A DNA stretch of 47,449 nucleotides, taken from the NCBI GenBank assembly GCA_018712075.1, contig DVHN01000051.1, forward strand, positions 1 through 47,449, read 5' to 3'. Of this stretch, positions 14,563-23,517 are shown piece by piece (positions within the stretch are counted from its first letter, which is position 1; each line of letters starts with the position of its first letter). The stretch is from Candidatus Fimimorpha faecalis. Its GTDB lineage: Bacteria; Bacillota; Clostridia; Lachnospirales; Lachnospiraceae. The notes under the pieces were generated by a model, which had not been told where the DNA came from, did not search any database, and worked only from the letters and a program-made list of their open reading frames with translations. The translations under genes were made by a program, and so were the position numbers.

Positions 14563-16977
14563 TTATGACATAATTAATTCCACTTCGGTCTGGTTTGTCA
14601 TATATTCCACTGGAATATAATTATCGTTCATTTCTTTTCCATTTACAATCATTTTCTTATATCCCGATTCCTGATGTTCTGAATTACGAATTATAATATG
14701 TAAATGATTTCCTCTGAAATCTTTCTCTATTTCAACATAATCCCATTCTTTTGGAATGGATGGTTCTATTTTAATTCCACAGAAATCAGGACGCATACCT
14801 AAAATTCCTTCTACGCATCCCACCATAATCGTAGATGCTGTTCCAGTAAGCCAATGTACATGAGAACGTCCAAAATGTGGGCTATCTTTTCCTTCTGTAA
14901 ACTGTCCATAACAATATGGTTCCAGTTTACGAATTTCTGCACAATCATTTTGTGCTGCTGGTGCATTTTCCATAAAATAAGTAAATGCACGCTCTCCATG
15001 TCCGCATAACGCTTCCGCAAGAATAATCCATCCCTGCGACTGAGAAAAAATACCTGAATTTTCTTTTGTTCCAGCATTATAAATTACTGCAAGTGCTCCA
15101 TCGAATGCATGTATATGATAAGGAGGATCCATTAAAATTGCTCCATACTTTGTATTTAACCGTTCATATACAAGATCCAGTATTTTATCTGCCTGTTGTT
15201 TCGTCGCAAGACCACTAATTACTGCCCAGCTTTGCGGATTCAACCACATATTGGCCTCTGGATCGGTACGTTTTCCAATTACTTCTCCTCTTTCTGTAAA
15301 TCCACGAATAAATCGATCTTCATTCCAGCACCATTGGTTCATTATCTCTTCCAATTTTTTTTGATTTTCATCCAGATAATTAATATAAGCCTGATCTTTT
15401 TTATATTCTGCAAATTTTCTCATAATTGTCATCGCAAGATAAAATTGCATGGATACAAAAGATGATTCTCCTTGCTTTCCGAGTCTGAGACAATCATTCC
15501 AATCAGCGTATAATCCAGCCGGCATACCATGTGGTCCAAGATGATTCATTGAAAAATCAATCGCTCGTTTTAAATGTTCATATACACTGCCTTCATCCTT
15601 ATTGGCAAATGGGATCACTTCATCTATAAAGGAAAGATTTCCTGATTCAGAAATATATTTATAAACCGTTGGGAATAACCATAACGCATCGTCTGCCCGA
15701 TATTCTGGATGTCCTGTCTCTTCTACATAGGAAGGATCTTCTGGTGTATTCTCATTTCCTGGGTTATGAGTAAATTTCACAAGCGGCAGTCCTCCGCCGT
15801 GATCTACTTGTGCCGAAAGCATAAAACGAATTTTTTCCAATGCCATTTCTGGAGCTAAATGAATAATTCCCTGAATATCTTGCACTGTATCACGGTATCC
15901 ATATCCATTACGAAGACCACAGTAAATAAACGAAGCTGCACGTGACCAAATAAATGTCATAAAGCAATTGTATGCATTCCATGTATTAATCATAGTATCA
16001 AATTCTTTACTTGGCGTTTTTACCTGGAAATGGGAAAGTTTTTCATTCCAATAAGAAACTAATTCCTTCCATTCATTTTCACAAGTTTGTTCTGGATTTT
16101 TATATTGTTTTAAAATTTCCTCTGCTTCAGCGTTTGGCTTCATTCCTAATACAAAACTCAAGTATTTACTTTCTCCTGCTTCCAATGAAATTGTTGAACA
16201 AAGCGCACCACATCCATTTTCATTATAGTTCAATGTATTTCCCAAATCACCTCTGATTACTCCAATTGGGTTTGCATAACTATGATAACGCCCAAGGAAA
16301 TCTTCTCTATTTCCACAATATGAAGATATTTCTGCTCCAGCTAAACCAAAAAAGCGTTCTATAACAATTTTGTCATCTACATCTGATCCATCTTCTATTC
16401 CGTCTAAGTTTCCATGAATTGCCTGACAGATTCTATCACCACAAAATGACGTTCTTGTAATAAACTGCGAATACTGCAAATTAACTTGATCCTGTTCATA
16501 GTTATTATTATTTGTAAATTCTGCATATCCTGTAATATCCAGATTTCTTGTTTCATCGGAATGATTTGTTATTTTTACAGCCCAAACTTCATACGATTTA
16601 TTTAATGGAACATAGTACAACACTTCTGAATGAATATCACTATAATCTGCAATCATTTTTGTATATGCGATTCCATGGCGACATTCACTTTTGTATACTT
16701 CCAGATCTTTTCCAACTGGCTGCCAAGAAGCTGACCAATAATCATCTCTATCCCTGTCATGAATATAAATATAACGTCCTGGCTGATCGAAATTATTAAA
16801 AATATAACGCAAAATTCGACCATTTGCGCCTGACTTCGCAAAACTATATCCTCCTGCATTGTTGGATATAATCGCACCGTACTCTGGAGAACCAAGATAA
16901 TTTGCCCAAGGAGCTGGTGTATCTGGTCTAGTAATGACATATTCCCGATTTTTATCGTCAAAATATCCAAACTTCAT
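14563..16977 (-). CDS. GH94 disaccharide phosphorylase (cellobiose/chitobiose-phosphorylase type)
   Basis: A cytoplasmic inverting phosphorylase (804 aa, normal for the family) that would split a beta-linked disaccharide with phosphate to a sugar 1-phosphate. It starts MKFGYFDD with REYVITRPDTPAPWANYLG and DYWSASWQPV, and carries YADWNDCLRLG, where Asp 495 is the expected general acid. The first in-frame codon, at 17013, has no proper ribosome binding site; ATG 16977 has GAGAGG and is chosen, leaving a 26-bp gap to the previous gene. The N-terminal motifs look at least as close to N,N'-diacetylchitobiose phosphorylases as to cellobiose phosphorylases. With a GH16 glucanase in the operon, cellobiose or a related glucoside is the likely substrate, but chitobiose or cellobionate cannot be excluded. 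Confidence 0.85.
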   Translation of the reverse strand: MKFGYFDDKNREYVITRPDTPAPWANYLGSPEYGAIISNNAGGYSFAKSGANGRILRYIFNNFDQPGRYIYIHDRDRDDYWSASWQPVGKDLEVYKSECRHGIAYTKMIADYSDIHSEVLYYVPLNKSYEVWAVKITNHSDETRNLDITGYAEFTNNNNYEQDQVNLQYSQFITRTSFCGDRICQAIHGNLDGIEDGSDVDDKIVIERFFGLAGAEISSYCGNREDFLGRYHSYANPIGVIRGDLGNTLNYNENGCGALCSTISLEAGESKYLSFVLGMKPNAEAEEILKQYKNPEQTCENEWKELVSYWNEKLSHFQVKTPSKEFDTMINTWNAYNCFMTFIWSRAASFIYCGLRNGYGYRDTVQDIQGIIHLAPEMALEKIRFMLSAQVDHGGGLPLVKFTHNPGNENTPEDPSYVEETGHPEYRADDALWLFPTVYKYISESGNLSFIDEVIPFANKDEGSVYEHLKRAIDFSMNHLGPHGMPAGLYADWNDCLRLGKQGESSFVSMQFYLAMTIMRKFAEYKKDQAYINYLDENQKKLEEIMNQWCWNEDRFIRGFTERGEVIGKRTDPEANMWLNPQSWAVISGLATKQQADKILDLVYERLNTKYGAILMDPPYHIHAFDGALAVIYNAGTKENSGIFSQSQGWIILAEALCGHGERAFTYFMENAPAAQNDCAEIRKLEPYCYGQFTEGKDSPHFGRSHVHWLTGTASTIMVGCVEGILGMRPDFCGIKIEPSIPKEWDYVEIEKDFRGNHLHIIIRNSEHQESGYKKMIVNGKEMNDNYIPVEYMTNQTEVELIMS

Positions 16978-17003
16978 CCTTTTTTCCTCTCTATCCTTAT
17001 TTT

Positions 17004-19715
17004 TTATATACAATTAGATGCGAGATCTACTGTAATCTCATGAATTCCTTCTCCCATTGCATTGAGATCTTTATAAGGAATAACCGCCTGCTCTCCATTT
17101 AAAATTTGCAGTGGCACTCCGTCACAGCTTGCCCGATTTACTTTATATTCGCCAAACTCTAATTCATCTGAATTTTGGAACGTAATTTTAAACTCTTTTC
17201 CCCCAAAATACAGCTGAATCATCGCCTGATTCTTTTCATCAAACTGTTCTTTCACTAATTTCGGTTTTATTACAAGATCGCCCACTTCTCCATGAATTCC
17301 AAACACTTCTGTAATCATCGTCATCATATACCAACTGGCTGCCCCCGTCAGATAATGATACATTCCTCGTCCTTCTTTATTAAAATATTCTGGAATACCT
17401 GGATAGATTTTACTAGTATCAAAATCAAGTGCCGTATCCGCAAGCGTCTTCAATGCCCGATATCCCTCTTTTACAAAATTCCTTTTATAAAGAGCATTTG
17501 CGTACATAACTGTCATATGAGAAAATACAGCTCCATTTTCCTTTTCTCCATAGGCAAATCCAAACATTCTTCCCATATCAAATTTAAGTTCTTTAAAATC
17601 TGTATTCAGACGATATCCGCCAATCGCTGCATTGTATAAATAATGATCTGCACTTTTACAAATCTGTTTTATCTGATCCTGTGTTGCCGTGTTACTCATT
17701 ATGGCAAATACCTGACCAGTTAACATCATTCGAACTTGATCTCCAAAAATACCTTCTACGGCATTTTTATGATTATCATAATAGCTATTGAACCAACCCT
17801 CATTTTCTGTTATGCTAATCCATTCTTGTTCACGAATATGTTGTATCATCCAATTCGATTTTTGTTCCAGATTTCTAATCAAATCATCAATTGATACAAC
17901 CATTGTTTTACCTTTGACATTATGTCTGCATGAATCTAAATATTTGGTTAATACTTCTCGTTTTTTTTCTACGCTCTGATAAATTTCCTGCTCATCCTTT
18001 AATAAAATACTCATCTCTTCCAGCAGTTCCATCTCTTTATAAGACGTTTTTTCTTTTAAAATACGTAGGCAATCTGCAATCTGTTTGAGGTTTCCAGCAT
18101 ATGCACAAGTAAAAGCAACACTTTCGCCATATTTTTCTGCCATATCCAATGCATCATTCCAATCAGCTCCCCTAAGGCGAATTTCATTATGCTCTCCTAC
18201 CTCATAAAATGCACAAAAATGTTCCAATAAGATATGTTCTAAAATAGTACCTTTATATACTGTTCCACTCTGTGTTTTCTGTTTTACTCCATATTCATCG
18301 TTCCAATCACAGTCAATCGTCATTCCTCTTTCTGATTGTGCATCTTTAAAATAAGCCACCTTTTCCATTAAAACTTGAATATCACCCGTCTGATCGATAT
18401 AAAGTTTTGTTGTCATAAATGGCCAAACACCATGATCCATCCAAACACGATTGATACCATTTCGATCTGAAACAAATTCTCCCTGTTTATGTCCAATAAT
18501 TGTCGCATTTGTTCCATCAATTCGTACTCCATTGTAGTTTCCAACAATCATCTGACGTACATCACTTGGATCCATTAATAATAGAGAAAGGCAATCTTGC
18601 CATAAATCTCTCCATCCTCTTCCCCCTCTTCCATAATCATGATGAGGTAAAAAAGAACATCCATAAATCCGTCTTAAAAATGGCTGAAAACTAATCCAAC
18701 GCATCCAAAAATCAAAGTCTGGATTTCCCGTATGATATCTGACATTTACTTTCTGCTGCCAGTATTCTCTGACTGATTGAAAAGCCTTCTGTATCGTTTG
18801 CGAGGAATGATATTGAAGTAAAATCTTTTCTATGTTATTTTCCTGATCTGTGATTCCAATAAAGAGATTATATTCTGCAATTTCATTTGGTTTCAGTACG
18901 ACTGTTTTAAAACAAAGTCCTCCCATTGCTTCCCTTCCATCAATCTGAATTCCAGATGGCATTCCATTCTTCTCTTTATAAACAGCCTGTGGATGTGTAA
19001 AACTTCCACCCTCTCCAATAAAAGAATCTACCGTAGGATAAAATGATTCAGGCTTATTTCCATCGCCTTCCTGCCCTGCCACATAATATATAAGATGATT
19101 CACTCGATGTCCCTTTTCATCAAATGACATCGTTGGTTTTACTAAAACGCCTGACTCTTTTGTATAAATTCTATGAAGCATAGAAGTAACATTTCTATGA
19201 TCTCTAATATTATCTGCACTTCTTCCATAAATTGGAATGGCCGCAATTGGTGTAATTTTTTGTTCTGTTTCTGCCTTATTGCAGATTTTTACATGCATAA
19301 TTTCTACATTCTGATTTACAAGAACAAACGAAGTAATTTCTGCTTCCAATTGGTATTTTTGTGAATTTCTTTTCACCGTCTGCCACATAAGACCAGCAGT
19401 TAATATACTAGAATCCTGTTCCTTTGTAAATTTTTTGTTTTCTTCTTCTGCCGATGCCCCTGTTGCCGACCAACAGCCAACTCCATCTACTTTACACCAA
19501 AAATTTCTCGTTGAACGATTATTATGTAAGTTTTCTGAACTTACTGGTTCCAATAAGAAAGATTCCTGATCTATCTTACTATCTCCACCCAGATTTGGTG
19601 TCAAAGAACTTTTCAATCCCATTTCTCCTGCAATTGGGAAATAAAGATAACTGTAATTTTCTGGATTTTGAATAGAAAACGTTCCATTTTGATCTATAAA
19701 CTGTATTTTTTTCAT
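17004..19715 (-). CDS. GH94 phosphorylase, probable laminaribiose phosphorylase
   Basis: A 903-residue GH94 enzyme of a different subfamily from its neighbour. It opens with FPIAGEMGLKSSLTPNLGGD and PVSSENLHNNRSTRNFW, and has the catalytic-domain segments GCSFLPHHDYGRGGRGWRD, WMDHGVWPF and RGADWNDALDMA (second Asp, about residue 521, is the expected general acid). A start of this form together with the ~900-residue length is what I recall for laminaribiose phosphorylase (EC 2.4.1.31, beta-1,3-glucobiose plus Pi to glucose and glucose 1-phosphate). The preceding GH16 glucanase supports that. Residues 470-490 contain another DWND-like stretch, apparently not catalytic. AAGGAGA precedes ATG 19715. 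Cytoplasmic. Substrate assignment is moderate confidence; family assignment is high. Confidence 0.85.
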   Translation of the reverse strand: MKKIQFIDQNGTFSIQNPENYSYLYFPIAGEMGLKSSLTPNLGGDSKIDQESFLLEPVSSENLHNNRSTRNFWCKVDGVGCWSATGASAEEENKKFTKEQDSSILTAGLMWQTVKRNSQKYQLEAEITSFVLVNQNVEIMHVKICNKAETEQKITPIAAIPIYGRSADNIRDHRNVTSMLHRIYTKESGVLVKPTMSFDEKGHRVNHLIYYVAGQEGDGNKPESFYPTVDSFIGEGGSFTHPQAVYKEKNGMPSGIQIDGREAMGGLCFKTVVLKPNEIAEYNLFIGITDQENNIEKILLQYHSSQTIQKAFQSVREYWQQKVNVRYHTGNPDFDFWMRWISFQPFLRRIYGCSFLPHHDYGRGGRGWRDLWQDCLSLLLMDPSDVRQMIVGNYNGVRIDGTNATIIGHKQGEFVSDRNGINRVWMDHGVWPFMTTKLYIDQTGDIQVLMEKVAYFKDAQSERGMTIDCDWNDEYGVKQKTQSGTVYKGTILEHILLEHFCAFYEVGEHNEIRLRGADWNDALDMAEKYGESVAFTCAYAGNLKQIADCLRILKEKTSYKEMELLEEMSILLKDEQEIYQSVEKKREVLTKYLDSCRHNVKGKTMVVSIDDLIRNLEQKSNWMIQHIREQEWISITENEGWFNSYYDNHKNAVEGIFGDQVRMMLTGQVFAIMSNTATQDQIKQICKSADHYLYNAAIGGYRLNTDFKELKFDMGRMFGFAYGEKENGAVFSHMTVMYANALYKRNFVKEGYRALKTLADTALDFDTSKIYPGIPEYFNKEGRGMYHYLTGAASWYMMTMITEVFGIHGEVGDLVIKPKLVKEQFDEKNQAMIQLYFGGKEFKITFQNSDELEFGEYKVNRASCDGVPLQILNGEQAVIPYKDLNAMGEGIHEITVDLASNCI

Positions 19716-19735
19716 AGACTAATCTCCTTGCAATA

Positions 19736-19774
19736 TTCTCCCGCAAAACATCACATCATCATTTTGCGGGAGAA
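19736..19774 (-). other. Intercistronic hairpin between GH16 and GH94 genes
   Basis: A perfect 13-bp stem, TTCTCCCGCAAAA (19736-19748) with TTTTGCGGGAGAA (19762-19774). In the direction of the operon it is not followed by a T-run, while on the plus strand it is (CTTTTT). In the minus-strand mRNA it probably stabilises or separates the GH16 and GH94 parts rather than ending transcription. Confidence 0.7.
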
Positions 19775-19784
19775 CTTTTTATTC

Positions 19785-22700
19785 TTATCTTATAGATGGT
19801 TCCTTTGTACTTTCTGGAGCTTTTTGTCCTTTTTCTACTAACTGAATCTCTATTGATTCTACACGAAGGCTATGTCCTACACTTCCAGCAATCTCTCCAT
19901 TCTTTGCCCAGCCAAGCCAGCCATAATTTTGGATATGAGTTCGATAATAAATATCATAACGCTCTGCCATTTCTTCAGTTAATTGCATTTTAACTGCCTC
20001 TATACGTAATGATTTTCCCGTTGTTCCTGCCAATTCACCTGATTGTACATACGATTGCCATCCAATATTTTGCACATGAGCAGCATAACGAATTTCTCCC
20101 TCAATTCCATCGGTATCCAGATTCACTTTCAACGCTTCCATACGTAACGATTTTCCTTCTGTTCCGCATAACTCTCCTGCCATTACCTCTGGCTGCCATC
20201 CAATATTTTGCACATGGGCCATATAGGAAAGCTCTGGATCTGCCTTTTCATCTCCTACCTTTATAAATGCTTCACCTGTACTTTCTGGACCAGTTTCCCC
20301 CTTCTTTACAAGCTGAATCTCAATTCCTTCCATACGAAGTCCGTATCCCTGGCTTCCTGATTTTTCTCCATTTTTTGCCCAGCCAAGCCAGCCATAATTC
20401 TGGATATGGGCACGATAATAAATATCATATTGTTCAGCCACTTCTTCTGTTACGTTTATTTCAATGGCTTCCAGCCGTTTTGATTTGCCCGTCGTTCCTG
20501 CCAATTCTCCATCTGTTACATAATCTTGCCAACCGATATCCTGTACATGAGCACGATATACAATGCTGCCTTTTAACGAATTATTTTCCAGACGAATACG
20601 TACTGCTTCTAATCGTTTTGCCTGACCAGACGTTCCTATTAATTCTCCATCTGTTACATAATCTTGCCAGCCAAGTTCTTGTACATGAGCAGAGCCACTG
20701 ACTAATAATTCTTTTGGTTCAGGCGTTTCAATTTTTTCTAGTTTTATATTGTCAATACATACACGATGCTTTTGTGAAATCTGAATTCCATCAACAGCTC
20801 CCATAGAAATACTTAACACCGTTTTTAAATCTGTTTCATCCTTCATTTGGAACACAATATCATACGTTTGATAATCACTTGTTAAATCTATAATCTTTTC
20901 TCCAGAGTATGGATTCCAATTATCATCTGCGCTGCCGTCTCTTTGAAGCGCAAACATAATTTTTCTGTCAATACTTGATTTCGCCTCTAAAGAAAGACGA
21001 TACCATTGATCTTTCTCTAACTCTATATTGTTTTGCTTCAGCTGAATCTTCCATGCAGCATCTCCAGTATTTCCAATCGTAAAATCAGCTGCATTGTCTT
21101 CACTGAGACTATCTACTACATAAGAGACTTCCGAAGAAATACTTCCGTCTACAAAACACTCATATCCTGCAAATCCTGCTGTAAAACTTCCATTTTTAAT
21201 TAAACTATCTTCGACAACACGGATATCATCTAGATAAAAAATTCCTGGTTCGTTTACTTGCAATACAATATCTTGATTTTTCAAATTTTCCTCGGTAGTA
21301 AACTTATATGTATAAACTTGCTCTTTTCCAGTAAGTTCCGCTTCAAATGACTGTCCTGCTACAATAACCTGAACTTTTTTTCCAGCTTCTCCCTCTGCCA
21401 TAAAACTTAATTGATATTTCTTTCCGCCTGATAACGCCAGTTCACTTTGAGACACAACTGCTGGGTTGTCCGATGATACACTGTCCGATGCAGCAATTTT
21501 GAGTTTTCTTATATTATTCTCATTTGTCACACTAACTTCTGCACCATTATGTTCCTTTACATCCCAATATCCTAAACGGTTTTTTCCCTCTTGAAAACTT
21601 CCATTATAAACATAATTTCCATCGGCAAGTATCGTTTTTTTGTCATCTTCAATTGCAATCTCAGATATTTTCTTTAAAGAAACATTTCCAATCTTAACAC
21701 TTGCTTTTGACCCTGCTGCACCTAGATTAAATTCTAATCGACCATTGGCATCATCATCATTTGTCATTGTAAATTCATATGTATAAGTTTTCTTTTCTTG
21801 TGACAATTCCACAACCGTATCTTGCATATAACGCATATAGGAGCGATCCGGTGCTGAAACTCCTACTTTCATTGTTCTGTCTTCCTCTGCATAAGCGTCA
21901 AAGGTAAGCTGATATACTCCCCCTTTTTTCATTGGAAGATTTGGCTGTACTAACTGCACACTGTAATCGACAGTTCCTTCATTCGTTGTATCAATATGAA
22001 TTTGGTTCTCTTTAATTTGCGCAGATGCCTCTCCTCCTAAAGTAGTCAGGAAAATCCAGTCCGCTTCATCTGCTAAATCTTCTTCAACAGAGAAATCACC
22101 ATTAATCATATAATTACCGTTTTCATCTGGATCTCTCAAAATTACCTCTTTTTCTGGCTTTTCTACATTCTCATCGTAGCTATCTTTCTGATATACTCTT
22201 ACATAATCAATATTATATTCCGCATTTTCAAAATCTGTTGTATCATCTGGATTTCCAGGCCAATTACCACCAACAGCCAGATTTAAAATCAAATAGAATG
22301 GCTGATCAAACGGAGCTGGATAGGTAATCTCTCCCTGTCCCTCTGTTGCAGAATACCAATCATCTGCCGTATGAATCAGCTTACCATCTACATACCAACG
22401 AATCTTTCCAGGTTCCCACTCTACACTAAACTTATGATATTCATCTGAGAAGCTTCCTGTATCAAGCGTATAGTTTCCTTGTCGCTCGCTATGTGGATTA
22501 CCAAAATGAATTGTTCCATATGAAGTATCTGTCTTATCTCCAAGTACTTCCATAATATCAATTTCACCGCATCTAGGCCATTGACCGTATAAATTTTCAT
22601 TTGTAGGCATCATCCAAAATGCTGGCAAAAATCCCTTTCCTTCTGGAACTTTTGCACTTGCTTCAAAAATTCCATATTTAAAATCATGTTTATTTTGTGT

Positions 22701-23111
22701 ATTAACTCTTCCAGATGTATATGACACATTTCCATTTTCATCCACTTTTTTAATTGGTTTTAGCACCAACTTTCCATCTTTGACATAAATATTATCAGAA
22801 GAATCCGTATATTCTTGCAGCTCATTATTTACCCATCCTGGTTCATGAGTTTCAATATTCCAATCATTCAAATTCAAAGAGTCTCCATCAAAAGAATCTT
22901 CCCATTTTAAAGTATATCCTTCATATGACAACTCACTTTTTACCTCCTCATTCTCCTCTTCTGATATCTTTTCTGTATCAGAATTCTGCGACTTGTCTTC
23001 CTTTACATTCAAAATTGGAGCAGCGTTAACTGTCGATATGGATCCAATCACTGAACATAACCCCAAAAAAACTGCCAGCATTCTAGCTGTTATTTTTTTC
23101 TTTTTTAACAT
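19785..23111 (-). CDS. Secreted GH16 endo-beta-glucanase with CBM4_9-like modules and six ChW repeats
   Basis: A 1108-residue secreted enzyme that should cleave beta-1,3 or mixed beta-1,3/1,4-glucan outside the cell. Modules in order: signal peptide (cleavage near residue 30, VNA-AP); acidic linker; GH16 catalytic domain (about 63-310) with the nucleophile/acid motif EIDIME at 183-188, the laminarinase form; three jelly-roll modules resembling CBM4_9 (about 325-480, 490-625, 630-780), each opening with an NG(D/S)F motif; then six ChW repeats (about 785-1095), each with AH(V/I)Q..GW and a G..LR.E core. The repeats form two copies of a three-repeat block joined by a short linker. ChW repeats are thought to attach proteins to the cell surface; no LPXTG is present. 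AGGAGG precedes ATG 23111. First gene of the GH16-GH94-GH94 unit. Confidence 0.93.
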   Translation of the reverse strand: MLKKKKITARMLAVFLGLCSVIGSISTVNAAPILNVKEDKSQNSDTEKISEEENEEVKSELSYEGYTLKWEDSFDGDSLNLNDWNIETHEPGWVNNELQEYTDSSDNIYVKDGKLVLKPIKKVDENGNVSYTSGRVNTQNKHDFKYGIFEASAKVPEGKGFLPAFWMMPTNENLYGQWPRCGEIDIMEVLGDKTDTSYGTIHFGNPHSERQGNYTLDTGSFSDEYHKFSVEWEPGKIRWYVDGKLIHTADDWYSATEGQGEITYPAPFDQPFYLILNLAVGGNWPGNPDDTTDFENAEYNIDYVRVYQKDSYDENVEKPEKEVILRDPDENGNYMINGDFSVEEDLADEADWIFLTTLGGEASAQIKENQIHIDTTNEGTVDYSVQLVQPNLPMKKGGVYQLTFDAYAEEDRTMKVGVSAPDRSYMRYMQDTVVELSQEKKTYTYEFTMTNDDDANGRLEFNLGAAGSKASVKIGNVSLKKISEIAIEDDKKTILADGNYVYNGSFQEGKNRLGYWDVKEHNGAEVSVTNENNIRKLKIAASDSVSSDNPAVVSQSELALSGGKKYQLSFMAEGEAGKKVQVIVAGQSFEAELTGKEQVYTYKFTTEENLKNQDIVLQVNEPGIFYLDDIRVVEDSLIKNGSFTAGFAGYECFVDGSISSEVSYVVDSLSEDNAADFTIGNTGDAAWKIQLKQNNIELEKDQWYRLSLEAKSSIDRKIMFALQRDGSADDNWNPYSGEKIIDLTSDYQTYDIVFQMKDETDLKTVLSISMGAVDGIQISQKHRVCIDNIKLEKIETPEPKELLVSGSAHVQELGWQDYVTDGELIGTSGQAKRLEAVRIRLENNSLKGSIVYRAHVQDIGWQDYVTDGELAGTTGKSKRLEAIEINVTEEVAEQYDIYYRAHIQNYGWLGWAKNGEKSGSQGYGLRMEGIEIQLVKKGETGPESTGEAFIKVGDEKADPELSYMAHVQNIGWQPEVMAGELCGTEGKSLRMEALKVNLDTDGIEGEIRYAAHVQNIGWQSYVQSGELAGTTGKSLRIEAVKMQLTEEMAERYDIYYRTHIQNYGWLGWAKNGEIAGSVGHSLRVESIEIQLVEKGQKAPESTKEPSIR
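19795..20700 (-). repeat. Coding tandem repeats: two blocks of three ChW modules
   Basis: Degenerate DNA repeats of about 135-150 bases correspond to the ChW modules. Modules 1-3 are closest to modules 4-6 respectively (the third of each block has HIQNYGWLGWAKNGE), showing that a triad was duplicated. Confidence 0.8.
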
Positions 23112-23177
23112 ATGTTTCCTCCTTTTTTGTTAGTTTTTAATAATCTTTAAGTTCTAACTCCATTAAGATTTAGGTAG

Positions 23178-23239
23178 ATTATAAGATAAATTTCCCATCT
23201 AATATATTATAAATCATAATAAAATATCAAATTTATGAC
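23178..23239 (-). promoter_or_regulatory. GH16 promoter with the shared AraC-type box
   Basis: TATAAT at 23178-23183 (minus strand), no good -35, ATATTATAAAT at 23204-23214, and box AAAATATCAAATTTATGAC at 23221-23239. Box, inner element and -10 have the same spacing as in the importer promoter (13232-13293). Both promoters also have ATTAAGAT just downstream of the -10, offset by 2 bases. Confidence 0.7.
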
Positions 23240-23408
23240 CTATTTCTTATTTTATCTTCCCTTATCATTTCATTTTTTCTTATTATTCCTACAATATAGA
23301 ATCAATTCTTTTTTTATTATAAATTTAACCAATTAAAATCTGTAAATTCTTAAAATAATTTCTATGTTTCAAAAATCAAATTTTTCTTAGCTTATTTACA
23401 AAATTTTC

Positions 23409-23451
23409 AAAAAGATGAGCAGTTAGAAAAAATCTAACTGCTCATCTTTTT
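23409..23451 (-). terminator. Strong terminator after the anti-sigma gene
   Basis: A perfect 19-bp stem, AAAAAGATGAGCAGTTAGA with TCTAACTGCTCATCTTTTT, and a 5-base loop, with T-runs on both strands. Confidence 0.92.
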
Positions 23452-23517
23452 TAGGTCTATTTTGAGAAAATTATATAATAAGGAGAAACTCCCTACTACC
23501 ATTTTAAATGTAAGAGG

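Larger units (their letters stand above)
23112..23517. promoter_or_regulatory. Gap between GH16 and anti-sigma genes
   Basis: This 406-base, very AT-rich stretch has no credible gene. It carries the GH16 promoter and box (23178-23239) and the terminator of the sigma/anti-sigma operon (23409-23451). I see nothing else structured in 23240-23400. Confidence 0.6.

Noticed and set aside
19795-20700. Regularly spaced DNA repeats that could suggest a CRISPR array
   Set aside because: The repeats are long, degenerate, in frame and encode ChW modules; there are no unique spacers or cas genes.
20267-20701. A 144-codon plus-strand frame rich in Leu/Pro/His in the ChW repeat region
   Set aside because: Repeats in the coding strand create mirrored repeats in the other strand; the minus-strand frame is clearly the real one.
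23240-23400. A second, inverted regulatory box upstream of GH16 like that at 13319-13336
   Set aside because: No matching sequence could be found at the equivalent distance.
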